Assembly (NCBI GenBank): GCA_965230605.1
Contig: CBDDLD010000004.1
Span: 682,001 to 746,000, forward strand
Direction of reading: 5' to 3'
DNA length: 64,000 bases
Source of the DNA: CBDDLD01 sp965230605
GTDB lineage: Bacteria > Bacteroidota > Bacteroidia > Flavobacteriales > Flavobacteriaceae
Below the pieces are notes generated by a model. That model searched no databases and was not told the origin of the DNA. It saw only the letters and a program-made list of their open reading frames with translations. This document shows, piece after piece, positions 7,018-17,052 of the stretch. The position numbers were made by a program, and so were the translations under genes. Each line of letters opens with the position of its first letter. Within the stretch, counting starts at the first letter, position 1.

Positions 7018-9648
7018 ATGGAAATCCCATCTAAATACATAGCATCTACGGTAGAAGATAAATGGTACGATTACTGGATGAAACACAACTATTTTCATTC
7101 AGTTCCAGATGAAAGAGAACCATATACTATAGTTATTCCTCCACCAAATGTGACCGGTGTGTTACACATGGGACATATGTTAAATAATACCATCCAAGAT
7201 GTGCTCATAAGACGTGCGCGCTTACAGGGAAAGAATGCATGCTGGGTACCGGGTACAGACCATGCGTCTATAGCTACAGAAGCAAAAGTGGTAGCAAAGC
7301 TAAAAGCTGAAGGTATAGAGAAGAATGATATATCTAGAGAAGAGTTTTTAAAGCATGCCTGGGACTGGACACATGAGTATGGTGGTGTTATTCTTGAACA
7401 GCTTAAGAAGTTAGGCTGTTCATGTGATTGGGATCGTACTAAGTTTACTATGGACGATGATATGTCTGAAGCTGTTAATCAGATATTCGTTGATTTGTTT
7501 AATAAAGGGTTGATATACAGAGGCTATCGAATGGTGAATTGGGATCCTGAGGCTCAAACTACACTCTCAGATGAAGAAGTTATTTATGAAGAGCGTACTG
7601 ATAAATTATACTATGTAAAGTATAAGATTGAAGGGGAGAGTGGTTATGTAACCATAGCAACAACACGACCAGAAACCATACTAGGTGATACGGCGGTATG
7701 TATTAACCCTTATGATGAACGCTATAAGAGTTTAAAAGGGAAAAGTGTTATTGTGCCTATATGCAATCGTGTTATACCTATTATTGAGGATGATTATGTA
7801 GATATTGAATTTGGAACAGGTTGTTTAAAAGTAACACCAGCCCATGATGTTAATGATAAAGAGATTGGAGATAGACACAATTTAGAAGTCATAGATGTAC
7901 TGAATGCAGACGGATCGATGAATAGCTATGGTTTGCATCATGAAGGAAAGGATAGAGTAGTAGCAAGAAAAGATGTTGCGAAAGAATTAGAAGAATTAGG
8001 AATTCTAGTTAAAATTGAATCTATTACCCATAATGTTGGGACTTCTGAAAGAACAAAAGCTGTTATTGAACCCAGATTATCTGATCAGTGGTTTTTAAAG
8101 ATGACAGATCTTGTAAAACCAGCAATTAAAGCTGTTTTAGAGGATGAAGATGTCAAATTGTTTCCGAAACGCTTTAATAACACCTATCGCCATTGGGTAG
8201 AGAATATACGCGATTGGAACATTTCAAGACAACTATATTGGGGGCAACAAATTCCTGCTTATTACTACGGTGATAGTAAAGACGATTTTGTAGTAGCAGA
8301 AAGTAAATCTGAAGCACTTCAATTAGCTAGGGAGAAATCAGGAAATTCAAGCTTAGAATTGAGTGATTTAACTCAAGAATCAGATGTTGTAGATACATGG
8401 TTTTCGTCTTGGTTATGGCCAATGAGTGTTTTTGATGGCATTCGTAACCCAGAGAATGAAGAAATTCAATATTACTACCCGACTAATGACCTTGTAACTG
8501 GTCCGGACATTCTATTCTTTTGGGTGGCCCGTATGATTATTGCGGGATATGAATATAAAGGTGAAAAGCCATTTAGTAATGTCTACCTAACAGGTTTAGT
8601 ACGTGATAAGCAGCGTAGAAAAATGTCTAAGCAGTTGGGGAATTCTCCTGATGCACTAAAACTTATTGAAGAGTATGGCGCAGATGGTGTTAGAGTAGGT
8701 TTATTACTAAGTTCTGCAGCGGGTAATGATTTATTATTTGATGAAGCGTTATGCCAACAAGGAAAAGCATTTGCTAATAAAATATGGAATGCTTTTAGGT
8801 TAGTTAAGGGTTGGGAAATTGCGGATATAGATCAACCAGAATCTTCAAAAATTGCATTAGAGTGGTATACATCAAAATTCCAGGAAACTTTATCTAGTAT
8901 TGAAGATCATTTTTCTAAGTACAGATTATCGGACGCCTTAATGGCGATGTACAAACTCATATGGGACGATTTCTGTTCATGGTTATTAGAAATGATAAAA
9001 CCTGCTTACGGACAGCCGATAGATAAGCAGACATACCAAGCAGTGATCGCTATTTTTGAAGATAATCTAAGAATACTACATCCATTTATGCCTTTTCTTA
9101 CTGAAGAAATATGGCAGTATATTGAAGAACGATCTTCAGATAATGCTCTAATTGTAGCCAAATACCCTGAAGCTAAAGTATACGATACTTCAATTATTAG
9201 TGATTTTGAGACAGTTAAAGAAGTTATTTCAGGGATACGTACAATTCGTAAAGAGAAAAATATTGCATTTAAGAATGCTATAGACCTGCATGTGATTAAT
9301 AACGAAAAATTGTCAGAAGCATACAATTCTGTCATAAGTAAGATGGGTAATATTGAATCCCTTCAATTAACATCAGAATCAGTAGAAGGCGCTTTAAGTT
9401 TTAGAGTTCAGTCTAACGAATACTATATTCCGATTAATGGCGCTATAAATATAGAAGATGAAGTAAAGAAGCTTACGGAAGAGTTAACTTATACAGAAGG
9501 CTTTTTAAAATCTGTTCAAAAGAAGTTATCTAATGAGAGGTTTGTAAACAATGCCCCCGAACAAGTTGTGGCTTCCGAACGTAAGAAAGAAGCAGATGCA
9601 CTTGCAAAAATTGAGACTTTGAAATCGAGTTTGGCAAGTTTAAAATAA
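7018..9648 (+). CDS. valS: Valyl-tRNA synthetase
   Basis: An 876-residue class Ia aminoacyl-tRNA synthetase that charges tRNA-Val in the cytoplasm. The HIGH-type signature is in PPNVTGVLHMGHML. The editing (CP1) domain lies around TTRPETILGDTAV and GTGCLKVTPAHD. The KMSKS-type loop reads KMSKQLGNSPD. The anticodon-binding domain and the C-terminal coiled-coil arm typical of ValRS (about 810-876) follow. ATG at 7018 is chosen over an upstream TTG because a -7 promoter box occupies that site. Full length, no breaks. It ends at a hairpin shared with rodA. Confidence 0.97.
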   Translation: MEIPSKYIASTVEDKWYDYWMKHNYFHSVPDEREPYTIVIPPPNVTGVLHMGHMLNNTIQDVLIRRARLQGKNACWVPGTDHASIATEAKVVAKLKAEGIEKNDISREEFLKHAWDWTHEYGGVILEQLKKLGCSCDWDRTKFTMDDDMSEAVNQIFVDLFNKGLIYRGYRMVNWDPEAQTTLSDEEVIYEERTDKLYYVKYKIEGESGYVTIATTRPETILGDTAVCINPYDERYKSLKGKSVIVPICNRVIPIIEDDYVDIEFGTGCLKVTPAHDVNDKEIGDRHNLEVIDVLNADGSMNSYGLHHEGKDRVVARKDVAKELEELGILVKIESITHNVGTSERTKAVIEPRLSDQWFLKMTDLVKPAIKAVLEDEDVKLFPKRFNNTYRHWVENIRDWNISRQLYWGQQIPAYYYGDSKDDFVVAESKSEALQLAREKSGNSSLELSDLTQESDVVDTWFSSWLWPMSVFDGIRNPENEEIQYYYPTNDLVTGPDILFFWVARMIIAGYEYKGEKPFSNVYLTGLVRDKQRRKMSKQLGNSPDALKLIEEYGADGVRVGLLLSSAAGNDLLFDEALCQQGKAFANKIWNAFRLVKGWEIADIDQPESSKIALEWYTSKFQETLSSIEDHFSKYRLSDALMAMYKLIWDDFCSWLLEMIKPAYGQPIDKQTYQAVIAIFEDNLRILHPFMPFLTEEIWQYIEERSSDNALIVAKYPEAKVYDTSIISDFETVKEVISGIRTIRKEKNIAFKNAIDLHVINNEKLSEAYNSVISKMGNIESLQLTSESVEGALSFRVQSNEYYIPINGAINIEDEVKKLTEELTYTEGFLKSVQKKLSNERFVNNAPEQVVASERKKEADALAKIETLKSSLASLK

Positions 9649-9649
9649 A

Positions 9650-9678
9650 AAATAAGGCTGTTTTTTGCAGCCTTTTTT
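9650..9678. terminator. Bidirectional terminator (valS / rodA)
   Basis: Inverted repeat AAATAAGGCTG (9650-9660) / CAGCCTTTTTT (from 9668) with loop TTTTTTG. A/T runs on both sides allow use from both convergent genes. Confidence 0.85.
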
Positions 9679-9679
9679 A

Positions 9680-10960
9680 TTACCATTCATTAATCTTATT
9701 AGAATCTAGTTTCACAAAAATGAAAAGTAAAATTGTGAAGCCCCACAGACCGGAGCCTCCGTAGCTAAGAAAAGGCAGTGGTATACCTATAGTAGGAATA
9801 AGCCCCATAACCATACCCGTATTTATAGTGAAGTGGACAAAGAAAATAGAAGCTACACCATAGCCATATACTCTACTAAATTGTGATTTTTGATTTTCGG
9901 CTAAATATAATATCCGTATAATAAGTAATACAAAAAGAAGCACCACGATAGATGATCCTATAAACCCCCATTCTTCACCAACAGTACTAAATATGTAATC
10001 GGTATGCTGTTCAGGAACAAATTTTCCTGTCGTTCTTGTACCTTGTAAAAACCCTTTTCCTTTCCAGCCACCAGAACTAATTGCTTTTTCCGATTCGTTA
10101 AGGTTGTATAAAATGGTTTTCTTCATTTGCTCTAACTTAACAGGATCTTTTTCTAGTCGTAGCCATAGACTTATACGATCTTGCTGGTGAGGCTTAAGAA
10201 CAGAAGTATAAAAGTATTTTACTCCAACTGACAAAGCTAGACCAATGATTATAGCGATTACACTTTGAAATATGGGGAGTCGTTTTCTTTTGAAAAAAAT
10301 AGTGGCTGAGACTGCTATAAGAACTAAAACCACGCCTGTAATAGTAACACCATATTTTAGAGAAAGTACAGCAATGAGAGCTATAGAGGCTATAGCAATA
10401 AGATATATTTGTTGCAATCCTTCCCTGTAAAAAACAAAGAAGAAAGCACTATATACTATGGTGCTTCCGGCATCGTTTTGTAGAAGAATTAAAAATGCAG
10501 GGATAATAACAATTAAAAGACTCCTTAACTGATCTCTGAATGTTTTCATATCAGTCTGTATGTCGCTCATATATTTTGCCAGAGCAAGAGCTGTGGCAAA
10601 CTTGGCAAACTCTCCCGGCTGTATGGTCATGCTTCCTATGCCATACCAAGAGGTAGCTCCATTAACGTTTTTGCCAAAAAGAAATAAACCTACTAGTGAG
10701 AGTATGGATACAAAGTAAATGACACTAGCAAAGCGTTCATAAAACTTAGCTTCTATAGATAGAATAACAACAATAATGACAAAAGTAAATGCTATAAAGA
10801 TTGATTGTTTACCATAGGGTTGGCTCATGTCAAAATAGCTGGTAATTTCCCCAACATGTGAAGCTGACAAAATATTGACCCACCCGAAAAAGACGAGTAA
10901 TAAAAATAAAAGAATGGTTAGCCAGTCAAACTTAAAGCCTCTATGTCCCTCTCTCTGCAT
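9680..10960 (-). CDS. rodA: Rod shape-determining SEDS glycosyltransferase RodA
   Basis: A 426-residue polytopic SEDS-family protein that polymerises lipid II glycan strands during elongation together with PBP2. It has about ten hydrophobic segments. Conserved regions include IQPGEFAKFATALALAKY, LQNDAGSTIVY (with the catalytic Asp equivalent) and the C-terminal GIPLPFLSYGGSG signature. It is last in the cluster mreB-mreC-mreD-mrdA-rodA, 2 nt after mrdA. It is somewhat longer than E. coli RodA (370) because of an extended loop around 230-320, usual in Bacteroidetes. Confidence 0.95.
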   Translation of the reverse strand: MQREGHRGFKFDWLTILLFLLLVFFGWVNILSASHVGEITSYFDMSQPYGKQSIFIAFTFVIIVVILSIEAKFYERFASVIYFVSILSLVGLFLFGKNVNGATSWYGIGSMTIQPGEFAKFATALALAKYMSDIQTDMKTFRDQLRSLLIVIIPAFLILLQNDAGSTIVYSAFFFVFYREGLQQIYLIAIASIALIAVLSLKYGVTITGVVLVLIAVSATIFFKRKRLPIFQSVIAIIIGLALSVGVKYFYTSVLKPHQQDRISLWLRLEKDPVKLEQMKKTILYNLNESEKAISSGGWKGKGFLQGTRTTGKFVPEQHTDYIFSTVGEEWGFIGSSIVVLLFVLLIIRILYLAENQKSQFSRVYGYGVASIFFVHFTINTGMVMGLIPTIGIPLPFLSYGGSGLWGFTILLFIFVKLDSNKINEW

Positions 10961-10962
10961 GT

Positions 10963-12912
10963 TTAGTTTATAATTCTATCGTCGGCAGTTGTATTGATTT
11001 TATATGCCTTTTTCGCCTCGTAATCTTTGACCGTCATGATTTCAGTTTCTCCATTTATTCTGAATGGTTGCCCAGAATATGGTTTTTCGTATTCATGTTC
11101 TAATGTATGATCTAAAATCCAACGCTCCATATCAGTTCTGGTGATTTCACCTTTAATGTAATTTTCAATCATAAGACTGGCTATTCGACCCGCAAATCGA
11201 CTTCCCCAATATCCATTTTCTATGAAAACAGCTATAGCAATTTTAGGATTATCCTTTGGAGCGAAGGCTACAAAAATAGAATGATCTGTTAATTGCGTTT
11301 TTACACTATCTATTCTAGTGAAATTTTCTGCTGTTCCCGTTTTACCGCAGATATCAATGCCCGGAACTTGAAGGTACTTTGCAGTCCCTTTATTGTAAAC
11401 ATCAAACATACCCTGAATCACAGGCTCAAAATGTTGCTTGTCAATCGTGGTATATTTAGGCGTTGTAAATTTTTTATCTATTGGCTCACCTTCAATAGAT
11501 TTTATAATATGAGGTGTATAATAGTACCCTCTATTACCAATAGCTGCTGCCATATTAGCTAATTGTATAGGAGTTGCCAAAACCTCACCCTGACCAATAG
11601 CATTAGATAGAGAAAATGTAGTGTACCATCTATTTTTACCATAGGCTCTGTCATAAGTAGCGGCAGTAGGTACCTTACCCGGTTGCCCAACAGAAAGGTC
11701 ATTATTTAAATAATTGCCCAGTCCAAAGCTTTTAACATGTTTACTCCAGGCATCCATACCTTCTGCTGGAGTACTATACTTATCCATTATTCTACGATAA
11801 ACATTTGCAAAATAGGCGTTACAAGATTCATAGATGCCAAGATTCATATTGGCTGGGCTTCTATGAACATGACACCCCATTTTTCTATTTCCATATCTGT
11901 AACCTAGTGCACAACTAAATTTATCATTAGTAGTAACCACACCCTCTTGTAAACCTATTAATGCATTTAGTGTTTTAAATGGCGAGCCTGGAGGATACAT
12001 GGCTTGCAGCCCCCTGTCAAATAAAGGTTTTGCAATACTATCGTTATAAAGAGTAGTGAAGTTCTTAGAACGATCTCTACCCACTAATATATTTGGGTTG
12101 TAACTAGGACCAGATACCATGGCAAGAATTTCACCGGTGCTAGGTTCAATAGCAATAATACCACCACGCTTATTCTTCATTAGCTTTTCTCCATAAGCTT
12201 GTAATGCGGCATCAATAGTGATGGTAATATCTTTACCGGGTTGAGGTAAGGTGTCATAATTCCCATTTTTATAGGGGCCAATGTCTTTATTAAAACGATC
12301 TTTCTGAATGAATTTTATCCCCTTAACACCTCTGAGCGTTTTTTCATATGATAATTCCACACCTTGCTTACCAATAAGGTCTCCCATTCTGTAATAAGGG
12401 TCTTTACTAATGAGTGTTCTATTGACTTCCCCAATATCTCCTAGTACGTTAGCACCTATGGCAGTTTGATAAGATCGTAATGAACGTTTTTGAATATAAA
12501 AGCCTTCATATCGCCTCATTTTTTCTTGTAGAACAGCATAATCTTCTTTTGATAGATGAGAAAGGAAAACAGACGGAAGTCTTGGAGAGTAGGTTGTGGC
12601 TCTTTCTAACTTCTTTTGATAATCTTCTCGAGTTATTTTTAACAGACTACAAAACTCTTCTAAATCATTATCATTATGAAAAACGACATCTCTAGGTATC
12701 ACCATCACATCATAAGATGGCTGATTGGCAACTAAAAGTTTTCCATTTCTATCATAGACATAACCACGCTTTGGGTAATCGTATACTTTTCTTATGGCAT
12801 TATCATCGAAAATATTTGACGACGGGGTGCTATGCACTTGTAAGTAATATAAACGTGCAATAAAAATAATACCTACTAGTACTACAGTCGTCAATAGAAG
12901 AAGTTTTCTCAT
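10963..12912 (-). CDS. mrdA: Penicillin-binding protein 2 (peptidoglycan transpeptidase)
   Basis: A 649-residue class B PBP: one N-terminal membrane anchor (3-22), a dimerisation/pedestal domain, and a transpeptidase domain. The three active-site motifs are visible: SPFK near residue 309 (in PPGSPFKT), the SxN-type ESCNAYF near 362, and KTGTAEN near 523. It crosslinks peptidoglycan in the elongasome in partnership with RodA, the next gene. Its ATG overlaps the end of mreD (ATGA). The C-terminal tail beyond the transpeptidase fold is charged and short. Confidence 0.95.
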   Translation of the reverse strand: MRKLLLLTTVVLVGIIFIARLYYLQVHSTPSSNIFDDNAIRKVYDYPKRGYVYDRNGKLLVANQPSYDVMVIPRDVVFHNDNDLEEFCSLLKITREDYQKKLERATTYSPRLPSVFLSHLSKEDYAVLQEKMRRYEGFYIQKRSLRSYQTAIGANVLGDIGEVNRTLISKDPYYRMGDLIGKQGVELSYEKTLRGVKGIKFIQKDRFNKDIGPYKNGNYDTLPQPGKDITITIDAALQAYGEKLMKNKRGGIIAIEPSTGEILAMVSGPSYNPNILVGRDRSKNFTTLYNDSIAKPLFDRGLQAMYPPGSPFKTLNALIGLQEGVVTTNDKFSCALGYRYGNRKMGCHVHRSPANMNLGIYESCNAYFANVYRRIMDKYSTPAEGMDAWSKHVKSFGLGNYLNNDLSVGQPGKVPTAATYDRAYGKNRWYTTFSLSNAIGQGEVLATPIQLANMAAAIGNRGYYYTPHIIKSIEGEPIDKKFTTPKYTTIDKQHFEPVIQGMFDVYNKGTAKYLQVPGIDICGKTGTAENFTRIDSVKTQLTDHSIFVAFAPKDNPKIAIAVFIENGYWGSRFAGRIASLMIENYIKGEITRTDMERWILDHTLEHEYEKPYSGQPFRINGETEIMTVKDYEAKKAYKINTTADDRIIN

Positions 12913-13415
12913 TTTCGGTTTCTACTGAATAAAATAATTAATAAGATACTTAATATTATAGTAAAAATACTTGAAAAGAACGTCTTTTCTAGTATGAGAA
13001 GTATTCTTGAGATGTTAAATATCTCTAAGGAAAACAGAATCAAATGATGTGTAAACGTCATTAAGGTGATATACCCTGTAAGACGCCCAATTTCAAAATT
13101 GTTGAACTTTATAGTTTGATGTTCATACAATGTGCCAAATACCGACTTTAGAGCTATAGGTCTTGTGTAAGCTATAAATACAGATGCAGCAGCATGGACT
13201 CCACCAGAGTCTACAAACATATCTACCATCATTCCTAACATAAAACTTACTAAAAGAAAGATAAGCCTATTGTTCTTTACCGGATATAAAAAAATAAATA
13301 TGATGTATATATACGGATTAATAGATCCAAAGAAGTTAATATTATTACATATTAAGACTTGAAGTAGTAATAAAACTATGAATCGAATGATATTATTGGT
13401 TATGACACTATTCAT
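12909..13415 (-). CDS. mreD: Rod shape-determining protein MreD
   Basis: A 168-residue polytopic inner-membrane protein with about five hydrophobic helices and the MreD-type N-terminal pattern around FFGSINPYIYIIFIFLYP. Position between mreC and mrdA confirms the assignment. It links MreC to the elongasome in other bacteria. It overlaps mreC upstream by 8 nt and mrdA downstream by 4 nt, so the cluster is translationally coupled. Confidence 0.92.
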   Translation of the reverse strand: MNSVITNNIIRFIVLLLLQVLICNNINFFGSINPYIYIIFIFLYPVKNNRLIFLLVSFMLGMMVDMFVDSGGVHAAASVFIAYTRPIALKSVFGTLYEHQTIKFNNFEIGRLTGYITLMTFTHHLILFSLEIFNISRILLILEKTFFSSIFTIILSILLIILFSRNRK

Positions 13416-14229
13416 TATTCAAGGCTTCTAAAGATCGAATTTCATTAGCATCCATATTTTCAATAATATAAACATGACCTATACTGGTCATGTCATTGAA
13501 TAGTTTTACCTGAACAGTATAAGTGTCTCCGCTAGAATCTAAGACAAATGATTCTACAGTACCAATATTTATACCTTTAGGGAAGATACTAGATTGGCCA
13601 CCGGTAATGATGGTGTCCCCAACTTTAATAGGTGCAAACTTTAATAAATCGGTCAATTGTACATACTCTGGAGATTCGGTATCCCATTTCAACGATCCCT
13701 GATGATCTGTGTGTTTTAATTCAGCATTAATACTGATGGTCTTATTTAAAATAGATATAACAGTAGAATATTTATTAGATGTGTTATCTATAATCCCTAT
13801 AATCCCATTAGAAGTAATAACTCCTAGATCTCTCTTAATACTGTCTCTTTGCCCTTTATTTATAGTTAAATAGTTGTTAGGTCTAGTGTAGCTGTTTTTG
13901 TATACATCCGCTTTGGTAAACTTATAACGACCTGTAAAATGTGATGTGTCTATGAATACAGAATCGCTTCCTGTTTCAATGTTTGTTATTATTTGACGCA
14001 ACCTTCTATTTTCCTCAGCAAGAATATCGTTATCTTTTTTGAGTCCGAAATATTGACTGATATTCTGAAATGAGCCGTACACACCACCGGTTAAACTATT
14101 TGCCGAATTAATAAACTTACTCTTGTGGTATGAATGTGATTGAATAGTGAGGGAGATGGAAATGGCAAATAATAATAAGAATAATAAGAAGGTCTTATTA
14201 CCAATTATAAAATTGAATATTTGTCGCAT
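13408..14229 (-). CDS. mreC: Rod shape-determining protein MreC
   Basis: A 273-residue protein with an N-terminal membrane anchor (about 11-28), a coiled-coil stretch (KKDNDILAEENRRLRQII) and a periplasmic beta-barrel domain containing the GVITSNGIIGIIDN and GDTIITGGQSSIFPKGINIGTV motifs. It is the periplasmic scaffold of the elongasome and binds PBP2. It lies 8 nt downstream of mreB and overlaps mreD. Confidence 0.95.
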   Translation of the reverse strand: MRQIFNFIIGNKTFLLFLLLFAISISLTIQSHSYHKSKFINSANSLTGGVYGSFQNISQYFGLKKDNDILAEENRRLRQIITNIETGSDSVFIDTSHFTGRYKFTKADVYKNSYTRPNNYLTINKGQRDSIKRDLGVITSNGIIGIIDNTSNKYSTVISILNKTISINAELKHTDHQGSLKWDTESPEYVQLTDLLKFAPIKVGDTIITGGQSSIFPKGINIGTVESFVLDSSGDTYTVQVKLFNDMTSIGHVYIIENMDANEIRSLEALNNE

Positions 14230-14237
14230 TATCTACC

Positions 14238-15266
14238 TTATTTTATCAATACGCTTTTGTATTTAGATAAGTTTTTAAGCACTATACCTGTACCTCTTAC
14301 TACAGCTCTAAGAGGATCTTCAGCAATGTAAACTGGTAAGTCTGTTTTTTGCGATAGACGTTTGTCTAATCCTCTTAACATAGAACCACCACCAGCTAAA
14401 TAAATTCCTGTGTTGTAGATATCTGCAGCTAGTTCAGGCGGAGTTTGAGATAAGGTCTCCATAACTGAGTCTTCTATTCTTAAAATCGACTTGTCTAAAG
14501 CCTTTGCAATTTCTCTGTATGATATTTGAACCTGCTTAGGTTTACCAGTAAGGAGGTCGCGTCCCTGAACACTCATGTCTTCAGGAGGTAATTCTAAATC
14601 TTCAGTAGCAGCACCTATTTGGATTTTTATTTTCTCTGCAGTTCTGTCACCAACATATAAATTGTGCTGTGTGCGCATGTAGTATATAATATCATTGGTA
14701 AATACATCGCCAGCAACCTTTACAGATTTATCGCATACAATACCTCCTAATGCAATAACAGCGATTTCTGTAGTTCCACCACCGATATCAACAATCATAT
14801 TTCCTTTTGGCTGCATAATATCTACACCAATACCAATTGCAGCCGCCATAGGTTCGTGTATCAGATATACTTCTTTACCATTAACACGCTCACAAGACTC
14901 TTTAACAGCTCGCATTTCTACTTCAGTGATTCCTGAAGGAATACACACCACCATTCGAAGTGCAGGATTAAAAAGTTTCTTCTTTAAAGCAGGGATGTTC
15001 TTTATGAACAAATTTATCATTTGTTCTGAGGCATCAAAATCAGCAATAACCCCATCTTTTAGAGGTCTAATGGTTTTAATGTTCTCATGGGTTTTTCCTT
15101 GCATAAGATTTGCCTCTCTTCCCACAGCAATAATTTTTCCTGTAAGTCGATCTCTGGCTACTATTGAAGGATTATCAACAACAACTTTGTCATTGTGTAT
15201 GATGAGTGTATTTGCAGTACCTAAGTCTATGGCTATTTCTTCCGTCAAGAAATCAAAAAATCCCAT
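14238..15266 (-). CDS. mreB: Actin-like rod shape protein MreB
   Basis: A 342-residue cytoplasmic actin homologue that forms membrane-bound filaments guiding lateral wall synthesis. It has the phosphate-1 loop IDLGTANTLI, the phosphate-2 loop IVDIGGGTTEIAVI, the adenosine motif GIYLAGGGSMLRGL, and the N-terminal amphipathic MGFFDFL membrane anchor. It is the first gene of the shape cluster. It lies 113 nt below purH on the same strand, with no clear terminator in between, so some read-through from purH is possible. Confidence 0.97.
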   Translation of the reverse strand: MGFFDFLTEEIAIDLGTANTLIIHNDKVVVDNPSIVARDRLTGKIIAVGREANLMQGKTHENIKTIRPLKDGVIADFDASEQMINLFIKNIPALKKKLFNPALRMVVCIPSGITEVEMRAVKESCERVNGKEVYLIHEPMAAAIGIGVDIMQPKGNMIVDIGGGTTEIAVIALGGIVCDKSVKVAGDVFTNDIIYYMRTQHNLYVGDRTAEKIKIQIGAATEDLELPPEDMSVQGRDLLTGKPKQVQISYREIAKALDKSILRIEDSVMETLSQTPPELAADIYNTGIYLAGGGSMLRGLDKRLSQKTDLPVYIAEDPLRAVVRGTGIVLKNLSKYKSVLIK

Positions 15267-15379
15267 ATGTTATAACTAATTAATTGGGGTTGTTTTACGT
15301 AAAAAATTCGAATAGTTGTAAATGTACTAAATAATACGATATTTCTACCAGAATGGACGCCTATTACTAAATTATTTTT

Positions 15380-16909
15380 TTAGTGTTTAAAATGGCGTGT
15401 TCCGGTGAATACCATTGCTACATTATTTTCATTACAATAATTGATGCTTAACTCATCTTTTATAGACCCTCCTGGTTGTATTACAGCAGTTATTCCTGCC
15501 TTGTCAGCAATTTCTACACAATCAGGAAAAGGGAAGAATGCATCACTTGCCATAACAGCTCCATTAAGGTCAAAGTTGAAGGAGTTCGCTTTATGAATAG
15601 CCTGATTTAACGCATCAACTCTACTGGTTTGTCCGGTTCCACTAGCACATAATTGTTTATTCTTAGCTAAAACTATAGTATTCGATTTTGTGTGTTTACA
15701 TATTTTTGAAGCGAAAATCAAATCCTCTAGCTCATTGGCTTTAGGACTTGTCTGCGTCACAGTCTTTAGATTGTCTACAGCATCAGTGATACTGTCTCTT
15801 TCCTGAACAAGCGCCCCATTAAGACAGGTTCTAACAGTCGTTTTTGGAAGTTCAATATCATTTAAAACCAATAGTATTCTATTTTTCTTTCCTTTTAGGA
15901 TATCTAAGGCCTCATCAGTAAAGCTAGGTGCAATAACAACTTCGCAGAATAGCTTGTGAATTTCATTAGCTGTATCTGCATCAATCTGGGTATTACTTAT
16001 TAGGATACCTCCAAAAGCAGATACCGGGTCACCGGCTAAAGCATCTGTGTAGGCTTTTAATACGCTATCTCTTTGAGCTAAACCACAGGCGTTATTATGT
16101 TTTAGGATTGCAAATGTTGGTGCTTCTCCTTTAAACTCTAAAATAAGATTGACGGCAGCGTCAACATCTAAAAGATTATTATAGCTTAATTCTTTTCCAT
16201 GAAGCTTACTGAACATGGCATCAAAGTCACCAAAAAAGAATCCTTTTTGGTGTGGGTTTTCACCATAACGCAACACTTTACCCTGTGTTTCACTTACCTT
16301 TAAAGCGGCATGTTCGTGATCCTTGTTAAAGTAGTTGAATATTGCCGAATCATAATGCGAAGAAATATTGAAAGATTTAGTCGCATAATATCTTCTATCT
16401 TCTAGTGACGTTTCGCCCTTTTTAGTTTCTAGCAGTTCTAAAAAACTGGCATAGTCTTCAACAGAGGAAACACAAACAACATCTTCATAATTTTTTGCTG
16501 CAGCTCTAATTAAAGAAATACCTCCGATATCTATCTTCTCAATAATATCTTGATGAGCAGCTCCTGAAGCCACTGTTTTTTCAAATGGATATAAGTCGAC
16601 GATAACAAGATCAATTTGTGGAATTTCAAACTCGGTCAGCTCAGCAATATCACTATCATTATTTTGGCGATTTAGAATCCCTCCAAAGACTTTTGGATGT
16701 AGTGTCTTCACACGACCTCCTAAGATAGAAGGGTAGGATGTTACATTTTCAACCGGGATGACATTTATCCCTAAATTAGATATGAATTTTTCTGTACCCC
16801 CTGTAGAGTATATAGCGACACCTTGGGCGTCTAGTGCTTTTACTATAGGTTCTAATCCTTCTTTATTAAAAACCGAAATTAATGCCGATTTAATAGTTTT
16901 ATTGCTCAT
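15380..16909 (-). CDS. purH: Bifunctional AICAR transformylase / IMP cyclohydrolase
   Basis: A 509-residue enzyme for the last two steps of de novo IMP synthesis. The N-terminal methylglyoxal-synthase-like cyclohydrolase domain covers about 1-150 (ALISVFNKEGLEPIV, GGRVKTLHPKVFGGIL). The C-terminal AICAR formyltransferase domain has RYGENPHQKGFF, AILKHNNACGLA with the catalytic Lys-His, and SDAFFPFPDCVEIA. Full length with no changed catalytic residue noted. Confidence 0.97.
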   Translation of the reverse strand: MSNKTIKSALISVFNKEGLEPIVKALDAQGVAIYSTGGTEKFISNLGINVIPVENVTSYPSILGGRVKTLHPKVFGGILNRQNNDSDIAELTEFEIPQIDLVIVDLYPFEKTVASGAAHQDIIEKIDIGGISLIRAAAKNYEDVVCVSSVEDYASFLELLETKKGETSLEDRRYYATKSFNISSHYDSAIFNYFNKDHEHAALKVSETQGKVLRYGENPHQKGFFFGDFDAMFSKLHGKELSYNNLLDVDAAVNLILEFKGEAPTFAILKHNNACGLAQRDSVLKAYTDALAGDPVSAFGGILISNTQIDADTANEIHKLFCEVVIAPSFTDEALDILKGKKNRILLVLNDIELPKTTVRTCLNGALVQERDSITDAVDNLKTVTQTSPKANELEDLIFASKICKHTKSNTIVLAKNKQLCASGTGQTSRVDALNQAIHKANSFNFDLNGAVMASDAFFPFPDCVEIADKAGITAVIQPGGSIKDELSINYCNENNVAMVFTGTRHFKH

Positions 16910-16935
16910 TATGTTGTGTTGTGAAATTTAAAGCG

Positions 16936-16943
16936 CAAAAATA
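16936..16943 (-). promoter_or_regulatory. -7 promoter element of purH
   Basis: On the minus strand TATTTTTG fits TAnnTTTG. Transcription would start near 16929, about 20 nt before the ATG at 16909. No good -33 element is seen. Confidence 0.5.
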
Positions 16944-17022
16944 CGTATAACTTTAGATAAACTTTAGGACGAAAATTGACTTTGTTTAAGTTTTTTGTAA
17001 CAATTTGTTGATAAATACGTCC

Positions 17023-17030
17023 TATCTTTG
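17023..17030 (+). promoter_or_regulatory. -7 promoter element of permease pair
   Basis: TATCTTTG matches TAnnTTTG. The predicted start near 17037 leaves a leader of about 16 nt before ATG 17053 and excludes the TTG at 17035 as the initiation codon. TTTG sequences at 16994 and 17004 are 25 and 15 nt away, not ideally spaced. Confidence 0.55.
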
Positions 17031-17052
17031 ATTATTGGCCAATCATCATTAT

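Noticed and set aside
8617..8631. KMSKQ instead of KMSKS in ValRS as a damaged active site
   Set aside because: The last position of this loop varies among Bacteroidetes ValRS as far as I recall, and the rest of the enzyme is intact.
14695..15279. Long open frame opposite mreB
   Set aside because: It is the antisense shadow of a highly conserved gene; the translated protein has no recognisable features.
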